Notes under the pieces: generated by a model
The model's database searches: none
Told to the model about the DNA's origin: nothing
What the model saw: the letters and a program-made list of their open reading frames with translations, nothing else
In this document: in pieces, positions 29,019-37,944 of the stretch
How positions within the stretch are numbered: position 1 is the first letter of the stretch
Layout of the letters: every line of letters starts with the position of its first letter
Assembly (NCBI RefSeq): GCF_900537175.1
Contig: NZ_LS999833.1
Span: 2,232,001-2,296,000 of the forward strand
Direction of reading: 5' to 3'
Origin: Lentilitoribacter sp. Alg239-R112
GTDB taxonomy: Bacteria > Pseudomonadota > Alphaproteobacteria > Rhizobiales > Rhizobiaceae
Length of the DNA stretch: 64,000 nt
Program-made: the position numbers and the translations under genes

Positions 29019-29681
29019 ATGCTTGCAAGTAGCTCGCAACATCAATCATTGATGAATCATATTTATAGCAAACAAAGACACATATATGACGCTACGCGAA
29101 AGTTTTATCTATTAGGTCGTGATCAGATGATTATGGGGTTACGACCGCCCAATGGCGGCTCAGTTCTGGAGATTGGGTGTGGTACTGGGCGTAATCTTGT
29201 AGTTGCAGCTGGAACCCGCCGCCGTGCCCGTTATTTTGGTTTAGATATCTCAATTGAAATGCTAAAATCTGCCGATAAACTGATCAAGCAAAACGAGCTT
29301 CAAGACCAGATCAAGATTGCCAATGCGGATGCAACAGATTTCAATCCTCAAGAATTATTTGGGGTCACAAAATTTGATCGTATCTTTATATCGTATAGTT
29401 TATCGATGATGCCATATTGGAAAGAAGCCGTTGACCAAGCATTGATTCACCTTTCTGAAAAGGGTTCTTTGCACATCGTTGATTTTGGCCAACAATCTGA
29501 ATTACCAAAGACATTTCGGAGCATTCTACGCGGATGGCTAAAACTTTTTCATGTTTCACCCCGCACTGACCTTCTTGAGTATCTTTCCCACATCAGCCAA
29601 AAAAGTAATCGCGGCATGGTGTTCAAAAAACCATACCGCGATTATACAACCTATTGTGTGATTGGGCCTCAACGTAACTAA
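29019..29681 (+). CDS. btaB: diacylglyceryl-homoserine N-methyltransferase BtaB
   Basis: A 220-residue class I SAM methyltransferase with motif I SVLEIGCGTGRNLV and the YFGLDISIEML segment. It would trimethylate diacylglyceryl-homoserine to the betaine lipid DGTS. ATG 29019 directly follows the btaA stop; a longer frame would overlap btaA by about 40 bp and is not needed. The assignment rests on motif plus operon position. Confidence 0.87.
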   Translation: MLASSSQHQSLMNHIYSKQRHIYDATRKFYLLGRDQMIMGLRPPNGGSVLEIGCGTGRNLVVAAGTRRRARYFGLDISIEMLKSADKLIKQNELQDQIKIANADATDFNPQELFGVTKFDRIFISYSLSMMPYWKEAVDQALIHLSEKGSLHIVDFGQQSELPKTFRSILRGWLKLFHVSPRTDLLEYLSHISQKSNRGMVFKKPYRDYTTYCVIGPQRN

Positions 29682-29709
29682 AGCAAGGCGCAACTAAGGT
29701 GCGACATGA

Positions 29710-30627
29710 TCAGTAATATAGTGAGACAGCGTGCTTTGCCTCAGCAAAAAACAACCACCTCTCAGCAAACAATCCGGCGATCATCGATATAAAGCCAATG
29801 AACATAAATAGGCCATGACCTCCAAATTGATAAGAAAGCGCTGCCATTAGGAATGGAATTAACAAACCCAGAATTACGGATATTCTGCGCAACTTTTTAG
29901 AATGCTTACGACCTACTTGGTGCATCATTTCTTTAGTCAGATAATTTTCACCTGAATGCGGCTTTTCAAACAATTTCACTTTACCTAGATGACCAAGGCC
30001 TGTTGCCGTTCCAGTATCCGATCCTGTTTGTGAAAAGCCAACCCCATCTGCATGCTTCCACCAAAGAGCTTTCGCGCCCCATGCAATCATCAAAGAAAGT
30101 CCCGCAAATAATGCGGCCATATTCCCCATCATACCATGCTTAGCACCAAAAGTTGCAGCAAGCACAAGACCAGAAGCAATACCAAAAGCAACGTAACACA
30201 CTGGCGTGAGATTACTGTGCCAGCTAGGAACAGTTTTAAGCTGCGCATAGATCATTGATGTGGCATAGATTGTGACCAGCGATAAAATAGTAATGACAAA
30301 ACCCAAAGCACCAGTGCGCTCGCCTGTTGTCATCCAAACAAGTGTATAGATACCAAATAAAATGAGCGTCACAACAGCCAAGACACCTTCACGCGATAGC
30401 CAAGAAGAACGCCATTGCGAGAATGCTCGCCACGCCCGTTCAGGATGCCCCAAATGAAATGTTGAAGACAAAAGGCCAATGACAGCCAAGCCACCAGCAA
30501 GAAAACAAATGAGAAATGCTGTAAGTGGTCCTTGCGGCATTGGCCAACCAAGACCAATCATCGCCATGAAGCCAAAACCGGCACCAGACATTACAGTGAA
30601 AAATATAACGGAGATTGCTGGATGCAT
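29710..30627 (-). CDS. soeC: sulfite dehydrogenase membrane anchor subunit SoeC
   Basis: A 305-residue DmsC/NrfD-type integral membrane protein with eight predicted helices and family landmarks STFHLGHPERAWRAF and WRSSWLSREG after helix 2. It anchors the Mo/Fe-S subunits to the cytoplasmic membrane and passes electrons to quinone. It lies last in the run soeA-soeB-soeC, three bases after soeB. Alternatives within the DMSO-reductase superfamily are possible, but the adjacent sulfonate genes favour sulfite oxidation. Confidence 0.82.
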   Translation of the reverse strand: MHPAISVIFFTVMSGAGFGFMAMIGLGWPMPQGPLTAFLICFLAGGLAVIGLLSSTFHLGHPERAWRAFSQWRSSWLSREGVLAVVTLILFGIYTLVWMTTGERTGALGFVITILSLVTIYATSMIYAQLKTVPSWHSNLTPVCYVAFGIASGLVLAATFGAKHGMMGNMAALFAGLSLMIAWGAKALWWKHADGVGFSQTGSDTGTATGLGHLGKVKLFEKPHSGENYLTKEMMHQVGRKHSKKLRRISVILGLLIPFLMAALSYQFGGHGLFMFIGFISMIAGLFAERWLFFAEAKHAVSLYY

Positions 30628-30630
30628 GAC

Positions 30631-31392
30631 TTATCCCAACTTATCTAAAGATGTTAATGCACGGTCGAGCCATCCCAAAACACCTTTATCTGCAACAACA
30701 GCTGCAGGCATTTCAGTCGTCTTTGGTGCGTCAGGGCGTGTTTTCGGGCGTGGAGGCAGATACTTATTAACAGGTGATGTCTCCATCTCCGGCATCAGAT
30801 TGATACCACCACGATCTGCGACCATTTTCGACACATCAGAAGTTGGATCGGCAAAATCACCGAAATGACGAGCGCTTGCAGGGCAGGTTTTCACACATGC
30901 CGGCACTCGATCAACCTCTGGCAGGTTTTCATTGTAGATACGATCCACACAAAGCGTACATTTTTTCATGACGTTTTCTGTCGGATCCATTTCCCGAGCG
31001 CCATAAGGACATGACCACGCGCACAGACCACAACCGATACACATATCTTCATCTACAAGCACGATCCCATCTTCACTACGCTTATAGCTGGCACCCGTGG
31101 GGCAAACTGTAACGCAAGGTGCATCATCACAATGCAGACAAGATTTTGGGAAGTGAACAATTGATGCAGGCGCATCCTCTGGCGTCACTTCAAAGGTGTG
31201 AATACGGTTTAACCAGGCACCTGTTGGACTGTCACCATAGGGGTCTGTATCCGATAATGGAGCCCCATAGCCACCTGTGTTCCACTCTTTACAGTTCACA
31301 GCGCAAGCATGGCACCCGACACATATATCGAGGTCAATAACCAGGCCTAATTTTTTTTCTGTTGTTGCAGGAAGTAAGGTCATTTTGTCCAC
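30631..31392 (-). CDS. soeB: sulfite dehydrogenase iron-sulfur subunit SoeB
   Basis: A 253-residue DmsB-like ferredoxin with four Cys clusters for [4Fe-4S] centres: DICVGCHACAVNCKEWN, SCLHCDDAPCVTVCPTGA, DEDMCIGCGLCAWSCPYGA and KKCTLCVDRI with ACVKTCPASARHFGD. It carries electrons from SoeA to SoeC. The start overlaps the end of soeA by 13 bases, which suggests coupled synthesis. The C-terminal ~60 residues are Pro-rich and extend beyond the Fe-S core, as in SoeB proteins. Confidence 0.85.
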   Translation of the reverse strand: MDKMTLLPATTEKKLGLVIDLDICVGCHACAVNCKEWNTGGYGAPLSDTDPYGDSPTGAWLNRIHTFEVTPEDAPASIVHFPKSCLHCDDAPCVTVCPTGASYKRSEDGIVLVDEDMCIGCGLCAWSCPYGAREMDPTENVMKKCTLCVDRIYNENLPEVDRVPACVKTCPASARHFGDFADPTSDVSKMVADRGGINLMPEMETSPVNKYLPPRPKTRPDAPKTTEMPAAVVADKGVLGWLDRALTSLDKLG

Positions 31393-34235
31393 TCCTTACC
31401 GTAGCTAAGATCCGCTGGCGCTTCATGTCCCGGATTCAGTTGCTGGTCAAATTGCGGTTGGCTGAGTGCTTGTTCAGCATCTGCTTTTTCAACACGAACA
31501 CGAAGATCAAACCAAGCTGCCTGACCCGTAATTGGATCTGAATTTGACCAGCGATAACCATCATTTTTTGCAGGAAGAAGTTCATTGATCAGATGATTTA
31601 GCAAGAAGCCTTTTGTCGCCTCGGGAGAATTAGGAGAGAGTGACCACGCACCTTTGCGCTTGCCAATGGCATTCCATGTCCAAAGAGTTTTCTGATTGAC
31701 CGCACTCATGCGACGCACAGGTACTTTGATCTTCCCATGATAGGAAGTAATCCAAGCCCAATCACCATCTTCAAGCCCTGCTTCGTCACAGATTTCACCG
31801 GGTATATACATTGGGTTATCGCCATGAATTTGACGCAACCAAGCATTTTGGGAGCCCCAAGAATGATACATCGCAGCAGGACGCTGAGTAAGAGCATGAT
31901 ACGGATATTCATCTGTATCTATGCCTGTACCCTCAAATGGTGCATACCAGTCTGGAAGCGGATCAAAACAATCCTCAATGCGTTTCCGATGGCTTTCAGG
32001 AGCCTTCGGCTCCATCTTGCCCGCAGCGCAAAGCTGGAATTTTGCCATTGGCTCAAGATACAATTGAAAAACATTTTCAACAGGTGCATCTTGCATACCC
32101 ATTTCCACGGCCCAATTTTGCCATGCCATATTCGCATGCTTGTAATATAGCGCCTCCTTCGGCACGTGAGATTCAGAAAAACCACCATTCTCAATATAGC
32201 GTTTGATCTGATCAGGGTTTGGCTCACCGCGTCCCGTTTTATCACCATCTTTACCGCGCCAACCTGATAAAGGACCAACACCTGGCTTACGTTGGTGATT
32301 TGTAATGTAATCTGCATAGTCTTTAAACTTAGCTGATCCGTCCTCATTTGTCATACCAGGCAAACCAAGACGAGCGCCAAGGTCGAGCAGTACAGATTGA
32401 AATCCGCGAACTTCGCGATCTGGTTCAAATACTGGCCAACGAATAGCGTCGCACATAGCTTCTGGTTCACTAATGGGGCGGTCCAATAGCGAGATTGCGT
32501 CGTGACGTTCAAGGTATGTTGTATCGGGCAAAACCAGGTCGGCATAAGCAACCATCTCCGAAGAATACGCATCAGAATAGATTAGCTTCGGAATAATATA
32601 TTCACCGTTTTCATCTTTATCGGTGAGCATTTTCATCACACCGTTAGAATTCATAGATGAATTCCAAGCCATATTAGCCATGTACATAAAGAGTACATCA
32701 ATTCCATAAGGATCGCGTGCATGAGCATTAGGAATAACCATGTGCATCAAACCGTGAGATGACATAGGCGCATCCCAAGAATATGCCTTATCAATCCGTT
32801 GCGGTGTGATGCCATCATCTTCAAGCAACATACCCTCTGGTCCGCGCATAAACCCAAGTTGCGGTCCTGCAAGCGGCTTGCCAGCTTCACCGCCGCCATG
32901 TGGCGCAGGCTGAGCATGAACCGGACGCGGATAGGGAGGCTTAAAACGAAAGCCACCGGGGCAATCGATAGAACCAAGCAAGATTTGTAGTATGTGGATT
33001 GCGCGACATGTTTGAAAACCATTTGAGTGAGCAGCAATACCCCGCATCGCATGAAAAGACACCGGACGGCCAATCATTTTATCGTGCTTTTCGCCCTTCA
33101 TATCAGTCCAAGGCTGGTCAATTACAATCTCTTTGTCGAACGCAGCTTCTGCTATTTCAGAAGCAATTCGCTCGATCTGATTTGCGCTCACACCAGTCGC
33201 TTCGCTGACATTTTCAGGGGCATATTTCTCGTCTGAATATTTGTTCGCCAAAAGCTCGAATACTGGACGAGCTTTGATGCCGCGCTTAACGGACACACTA
33301 CCTTGAAGATCCGGCTTTACACCCTTTTTACTGTAGGCAACAGCTTTGCCTGTTTTACGATCAAGAACCAGAGCATTGCCATCTTTATCACGGGCAAATG
33401 TGCCGTGATCATTACCATCTGGATTATCAATCACAAGCCATGGCGCATTTGTATAACGGATTAAGTAGTCAACATCGATCTTACCAGCTTTAATAAGCTG
33501 ATGCACAAGCGATAGGACGAAAAGACCGTCCGTACCCGGTGTAATGCCAACCCATTCATCTGCAATCGCATTGTAACCAGTTCGAATTGGGTTCACAGCT
33601 ATTGCTTTGACACCACGCTCTTTCAGCTTAGACAAACCGATTTTAATCGGGTTGGAATCGTGATCCTCAGCTACGCCGAATATAACAAAGAGCTCAGTTT
33701 TATCCCAATCGGGCGAACCAAATTCCCAGAAGGCGCCACCGAAAGTATAAATACCACCAGCGGCCATATTAACCGAACAGAACCCACCGTGCGCCGCAAA
33801 GTTTGGCGTACCATACTGTTGCGCCCACCAACCGGTAAAACTCTGACTTTGGTCACGCCCCGTAAAGAAAGCCAATTTCTTTGGGTCTTTCTTGCGAACA
33901 TCAGACAACCAACCAGTCGCCATCTCAAGCGCCTCATCCCATTCGATTGGCTCAAACTTGCCCTCACCACGTTCACCAACACGCTTCAAAGGTTTTGATA
34001 ATCTGGCTGGCGAGTAATGCTGCATAATGCCTGCAGAGCCTTTCGCACACAAAACACCCTTGTTAATTGGATGATCACGGTTACCCTCGATATATCTAAT
34101 CTTGGGAACGCCATTCTCATCATCGCGAATGTGAACATTAATTCCGCAACGGCAAGCGCACATATAACACGTGGTTTGACGAATCTCATCGGACACATGC
34201 GGTGAGTTTTCTATCACATGAGAAGTCTCAGCCAA
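31380..34235 (-). CDS. soeA: sulfite dehydrogenase molybdopterin subunit SoeA
   Basis: A 951-residue molybdopterin oxidoreductase of the DMSO reductase superfamily. The N-terminal [4Fe-4S] ligands are Cys23, Cys26, Cys30 and Cys63 (CYMCACRC, then KGVLCAKG). There is no twin-arginine signal, so the enzyme is cytoplasmic, as described for SoeABC. Size, subunit order and context (tauABC, xsc and pta nearby) fit the enzyme that oxidises sulfite released by Xsc to sulfate. A polysulfide or thiosulfate reductase is the main alternative, but those are normally exported by Tat. Confidence 0.83.
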   Translation of the reverse strand: MAETSHVIENSPHVSDEIRQTTCYMCACRCGINVHIRDDENGVPKIRYIEGNRDHPINKGVLCAKGSAGIMQHYSPARLSKPLKRVGERGEGKFEPIEWDEALEMATGWLSDVRKKDPKKLAFFTGRDQSQSFTGWWAQQYGTPNFAAHGGFCSVNMAAGGIYTFGGAFWEFGSPDWDKTELFVIFGVAEDHDSNPIKIGLSKLKERGVKAIAVNPIRTGYNAIADEWVGITPGTDGLFVLSLVHQLIKAGKIDVDYLIRYTNAPWLVIDNPDGNDHGTFARDKDGNALVLDRKTGKAVAYSKKGVKPDLQGSVSVKRGIKARPVFELLANKYSDEKYAPENVSEATGVSANQIERIASEIAEAAFDKEIVIDQPWTDMKGEKHDKMIGRPVSFHAMRGIAAHSNGFQTCRAIHILQILLGSIDCPGGFRFKPPYPRPVHAQPAPHGGGEAGKPLAGPQLGFMRGPEGMLLEDDGITPQRIDKAYSWDAPMSSHGLMHMVIPNAHARDPYGIDVLFMYMANMAWNSSMNSNGVMKMLTDKDENGEYIIPKLIYSDAYSSEMVAYADLVLPDTTYLERHDAISLLDRPISEPEAMCDAIRWPVFEPDREVRGFQSVLLDLGARLGLPGMTNEDGSAKFKDYADYITNHQRKPGVGPLSGWRGKDGDKTGRGEPNPDQIKRYIENGGFSESHVPKEALYYKHANMAWQNWAVEMGMQDAPVENVFQLYLEPMAKFQLCAAGKMEPKAPESHRKRIEDCFDPLPDWYAPFEGTGIDTDEYPYHALTQRPAAMYHSWGSQNAWLRQIHGDNPMYIPGEICDEAGLEDGDWAWITSYHGKIKVPVRRMSAVNQKTLWTWNAIGKRKGAWSLSPNSPEATKGFLLNHLINELLPAKNDGYRWSNSDPITGQAAWFDLRVRVEKADAEQALSQPQFDQQLNPGHEAPADLSYGKEWTK

Positions 34236-34446
34236 TTTAAACGTCCTCCAAAAATTTACTGAATTTGCGAGCTTTATTGCAGCAATGACCTTAAATTACA
34301 ACTAATACAGAGCCATAAAATGCACTGTTAGCAATATTTATGAGAAAAAGAGTCTCATTTTTTATGCAATAGAAGTATTTTGTATACTAAGTTAATGAGT
34401 TCAAATTTATAGGGCCAGTTGAACAGAATTTAACAGTCAATAGAAC

Positions 34447-34480
34447 AAAAAGGCCGCACCTGACGTATCAAATGCGACCT
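34447..34480 (-). terminator. rho-independent terminator after tauABC
   Basis: On the minus strand AGGTCGCA (34480-34473) pairs with TGCGGCCT (34458-34451), followed by a run of five T (34451-34447). It ends the tauABC transcript. The rest of 34236-34507 is the AT-rich soeA upstream region, in which I see no clear operator. Confidence 0.75.
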
Positions 34481-34507
34481 CATTCTTTAACAAAGAATGT
34501 ATTCGAC

Positions 34508-35839
34508 TTATCCCTTGCCTTTCCAAGGAACCAGACGATCTTCCGCCATGCGCATAAGCACATCGATACCATAGCCAATTACGCCAATCAGGATGATACC
34601 CACGATAACAATATCTGTTAGCTGAAATTTCGATGCAGCAATAATCATCTTACCTGCACCTTTTTCAGCGGCAACCAACTCAGCAGCAACAACTGTGCCC
34701 CAACAAACGCCCATAGCAACACGCGCGCCAGTAAAGATCTCCGGTAAGGAGTTTGGCAAGATAACCTTTGTAAGCAGCTGTGTCTTAGTGGCTCCCAGTG
34801 AATAGGCAGCATGAACCTTAGAGATATTCACACCGGAAACACCGGCACGGGCTGCAATTGTCATAATCCACAGCGCTGCCAAGAATAACAGACTAATCTT
34901 GCCTTGCTCACCAATACCGAACCAAATGATGATCAAGGGAATTAACGCAAGCGGCGGAACAGGACGCATAAACTCAACGATCGGATCAAACCAACCACGG
35001 AACCATGAACTAAGGCCCATTGCAAACCCAAGTGGAATACCAAACAGACAACCTAGAGAGAAGCCGAGAACAACACGGATCAATGACCAGAAAAGGTTCT
35101 CCCAAAGACCAACGCCTTGATACCCTTCTTTAGCGAGCTCAACAAAACGGCTCCAAACTTTCTCAGGTGGAGGTAAGTAGAGTGCCTCCATAGTTAAGCC
35201 TGTTTCAGGACGAACTTGCAAAGAACCCTTGGCGGTCATTAAGATTTCACCATCAGCAAACGGAACAACCTGGTTTGGTGAAACAGATACGCCATCAATC
35301 GCGGTAACGCGATATCCTTCTTCTTTGCCACCATCATCATTATTCTGAGCTTTCAGAATTTTTGATCGACGCTCTGAAATAAGTAAAACATCATCCTTAG
35401 CAAAACCCGTTGCGCTATTTGTAATGTCCTGAGTTTTTGTTTCCGTATCCCCTTGCGCAACAACAGTTATATAAACCGTCCCATCCGCGGTTTCACCAGC
35501 CGCATTTGTTGCAGTATATGTGAACGACGATTCGCCCACAAATGGTGGAGGCAATATTGTGAACGGAATTAACTTACTGCCAGTAGCAATGCCCCATAGA
35601 ACAAAAATAGTAACAACCGCAGCAACTGAAGCAACGCGGTTGGCAGTTACAGCGCTCTCGTCCCCAAAAGTAACCGTTTTAAGGCTTGTATAACCGGTCG
35701 CCTTTTCCTTACCTCGACCATATAATCGATGGACATAACTACAACCAGCAGAAACAGCTAAATAAATCCCAAAGATCACAGCTATGCCGACGATCATCCA
35801 AAGTGTTGTAGCGATTAGATCAAAAATTTCTCCCAACAT
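34508..35839 (-). CDS. tauC: taurine/sulfonate ABC transporter permease with inserted Ig-like segment
   Basis: A 443-residue permease, far longer than the usual ~270. Residues 1-95 carry two hydrophobic helices. The core from about residue 225 is a normal TauC/SsuC domain with the EAA loop AAYSLGATKTQLLTKVILP. Between two LPPP motifs (96-99 and 222-225) lies a segment of about 126 residues that begins like a bacterial Ig/cadherin-type repeat (SSFTYTATNAAGETADGTVY). ATG 35839 overlaps the tauB stop in TAATG, supporting this start over a frame to 35884. Confidence 0.83.
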   Translation of the reverse strand: MLGEIFDLIATTLWMIVGIAVIFGIYLAVSAGCSYVHRLYGRGKEKATGYTSLKTVTFGDESAVTANRVASVAAVVTIFVLWGIATGSKLIPFTILPPPFVGESSFTYTATNAAGETADGTVYITVVAQGDTETKTQDITNSATGFAKDDVLLISERRSKILKAQNNDDGGKEEGYRVTAIDGVSVSPNQVVPFADGEILMTAKGSLQVRPETGLTMEALYLPPPEKVWSRFVELAKEGYQGVGLWENLFWSLIRVVLGFSLGCLFGIPLGFAMGLSSWFRGWFDPIVEFMRPVPPLALIPLIIIWFGIGEQGKISLLFLAALWIMTIAARAGVSGVNISKVHAAYSLGATKTQLLTKVILPNSLPEIFTGARVAMGVCWGTVVAAELVAAEKGAGKMIIAASKFQLTDIVIVGIILIGVIGYGIDVLMRMAEDRLVPWKGKG

Positions 35840-36642
35840 TATGCACTCTCCGTCCGGCCCATGATTTCTTCTTCCATATCCCAAATCATGTTCAGGATTT
35901 CATCGCGTGTTTTACCAAAATCAGGATGTCGCTTCACTTCACGCAAATCTGCACCAACGCCCATTTCAGCAAATGGTAATTGATATTCTTTATGCACACG
36001 GCCCGGGCGTGGCGCCATAACTAACAAACGTTCACCAAGAAGCAGTGCTTCCTCTACCGAGTGCGTAATAAGAATGATTGTCTTGCCTGTTTTTTTCCAA
36101 AGATCAAGCACAAGGCTTTGCATCTTCTCACGCGTAAGCGCATCAAGTGCACCTAGCGGTTCATCCATCAATACAACATCAGGATCATTGGCCAAACATC
36201 TAGCAAGCGCAACTCGCTGTTGCATACCGCCGGACAATTCATAGATCATTTTTTGACTAAAGTCTTGAAGACCAACAATCTCCAATAATTCTTCAATCTT
36301 AACTTTGGTCTCAGCCGCTGGTCGACCAGCCATGCGCGGGCCAAACCCAATATTGTCAGAGACATTCATCCATTCAAACAATGCCCCCTTCTGAAAGACC
36401 ATTCCGCGCTCAGAGCTGGGTCCGACAACACGATCTTTACCTAGTGAGATTTCACCAGCAGTCGGTGCAAGAAAACCTGCAAGAATGTTTAAAAGTGTTG
36501 TCTTACCACAACCAGACGGGCCGAGCACAGACATGAGCTCGCCTTCTTTAATATTTAGATTGATGTTCTTAAGCGCTTCTACCGAGCCGCCATCAGGCAG
36601 CGAGAACGTCATTGAAACATCGTTGATGATCAAACCAGACAC
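35839..36642 (-). CDS. tauB: taurine/sulfonate ABC transporter ATP-binding protein
   Basis: A 267-residue import ATPase with Walker A GPSGCGKT, Q-loop GMVFQKGALFEW, signature LSGGMQQRVALARCLA and Walker B VVLMDEPLGALD, matching the TauB/SsuB family. GTG 36642 is chosen because GGAGG lies eight bases upstream; the in-frame GTG at 36651 overlaps that ribosome-binding site. It is the middle gene of tauABC. Confidence 0.88.
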   Translation of the reverse strand: MSGLIINDVSMTFSLPDGGSVEALKNINLNIKEGELMSVLGPSGCGKTTLLNILAGFLAPTAGEISLGKDRVVGPSSERGMVFQKGALFEWMNVSDNIGFGPRMAGRPAAETKVKIEELLEIVGLQDFSQKMIYELSGGMQQRVALARCLANDPDVVLMDEPLGALDALTREKMQSLVLDLWKKTGKTIILITHSVEEALLLGERLLVMAPRPGRVHKEYQLPFAEMGVGADLREVKRHPDFGKTRDEILNMIWDMEEEIMGRTESA

Positions 36643-36721
36643 TGGTGCCACCTCCGAACTTGAGAAAAGGGGTGCGCGGCGTTAATTTCAACGCCACGCA
36701 AATGCATAATCCCAAATTGGA

Positions 36722-37723
36722 TTACATTTTTGAAGCAGCTTCGAGGTAGCTTGCATTTACCACAGCTGAATAATCAGGAAGCGCAGTAATCTTACCACCT
36801 TCTTCAAGCTTAGCTGCTGCATTCGTTAGGTATTCAGCAACACCGCCACCAAGCCATTCATCAGAAAGCTGCGTCTCAACAGATGGGAATACAAATGTAC
36901 CAATCACGGCAGCTGTACCTTCAGCATCCATACCGGCAGCTTTACCAATAGCTTCCATCATAGGAGCCGAATCTGCAGCATAATCCGCATTCATCTTAGC
37001 AGTTACAGCCAAGAATTTTGTCAAAACATCGGCATTTTCTTCAGCAAATGCCGTTGGAACAGATGTCACGTCGAAAACTTTACCAACAACAGCTTCTTTT
37101 TCCGCACCTTCAATGATTGCATTACCGTGTTGCTTCATTGCACGAAGAGAACCACCCCAGCCGCAAGCCATTGCTAGGTCTGTGTTTGGCTGCGCAAATG
37201 CAGCAGCGGAGTCTGACGGAGACATGTCCACGATTTCTAGATCAGATTCAGCAAGACCAAAATGTGCAATTTGAGCCAAGAAACCAGAATGTGCCGCAGT
37301 TCCTAGTGGAACGGCAACTTTTTTGCCTTTTAGTTCAGCAACATTATCCTTGGTAATTTCAAGTTCTGAACGAACAACACAATTATCATTATCAGAATAT
37401 GAAACGGCGATATCGACAACTTGTAAATCTTGACCTGCAGCAGTAGCCACCAAGAACGGTGTCACACCTTGTGAGAACGAAATATGCACATCACCTGATG
37501 CCATCGCAGCTGACATTGCAGTACCAGCATCGAAAGACACCCATTTAACTGGAATACCTAATTCTTTAGCATAAAGTTCATTTGCTTGTGCAAACTGGTT
37601 TGGTGTTGGCCATTCCAAAAAGTATGCAACAACAAGTTCATCGAGTGCCTGCGAAGGTGCAACACTAGCCATAAGGGCCATTACACCACCTGCCACTACT
37701 CCTGTTACTTTGTTAAATTTCAT
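36722..37723 (-). CDS. tauA: taurine/sulfonate-binding periplasmic protein
   Basis: A 333-residue protein with a signal peptide (cleavage expected after PSQA at about residue 26) and a TauA/SsuA-type binding core starting LDELVVAYFLEWPTPNQF. The mature protein includes the typical GKKVAVPLGTAAHSGFLAQ loop. It captures taurine or a related alkanesulfonate for TauBC. First gene of the operon, with candidate TauR sites upstream. TauA-type proteins with FLEWPTP are common near xsc in marine alphaproteobacteria, but ligand specificity is not proven. Confidence 0.86.
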   Translation of the reverse strand: MKFNKVTGVVAGGVMALMASVAPSQALDELVVAYFLEWPTPNQFAQANELYAKELGIPVKWVSFDAGTAMSAAMASGDVHISFSQGVTPFLVATAAGQDLQVVDIAVSYSDNDNCVVRSELEITKDNVAELKGKKVAVPLGTAAHSGFLAQIAHFGLAESDLEIVDMSPSDSAAAFAQPNTDLAMACGWGGSLRAMKQHGNAIIEGAEKEAVVGKVFDVTSVPTAFAEENADVLTKFLAVTAKMNADYAADSAPMMEAIGKAAGMDAEGTAAVIGTFVFPSVETQLSDEWLGGGVAEYLTNAAAKLEEGGKITALPDYSAVVNASYLEAASKM

Positions 37724-37751
37724 TTGGTATTCTCCCGTTTGTTTACAATTT

Positions 37752-37813
37752 TTAGGTCCAAGTTCTTATTATTATTTGATGTTTAAACATTTTGTTTTGA
37801 ACTTTGAGTCTAA
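37752..37813 (-). promoter_or_regulatory. candidate TauR direct-repeat sites upstream of tauA
   Basis: On the minus strand TTGGACCTAA (37761-37752) matches 9 of 10 positions of the CTGGACYTAA repeat I recall for Rhodobacter TauR. A weaker copy TTAGACTCAA (37813-37804, 7 of 10) lies 52 bp upstream in the same orientation, about five helical turns. The site is 28-90 bp before the tauA start. The consensus is quoted from memory. Confidence 0.45.
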
Positions 37814-37944
37814 TTTAATAACAATTATCTATTAGAAGCAATCAATAAATTGCGAGTAGGTCCAGACGTAAGGGTTGCATGAGCCAGTTGCAAATTGAAT
37901 AAACGATGTGAACTATTTCGCCAGTCAAGCAAAGTATAGATCGC

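Noticed and set aside
31380..34235. Considered as periplasmic DMSO, polysulfide or thiosulfate reductase
   Set aside because: There is no Tat signal at the N-terminus, and the neighbours are sulfonate genes, so the cytoplasmic SoeA is preferred.
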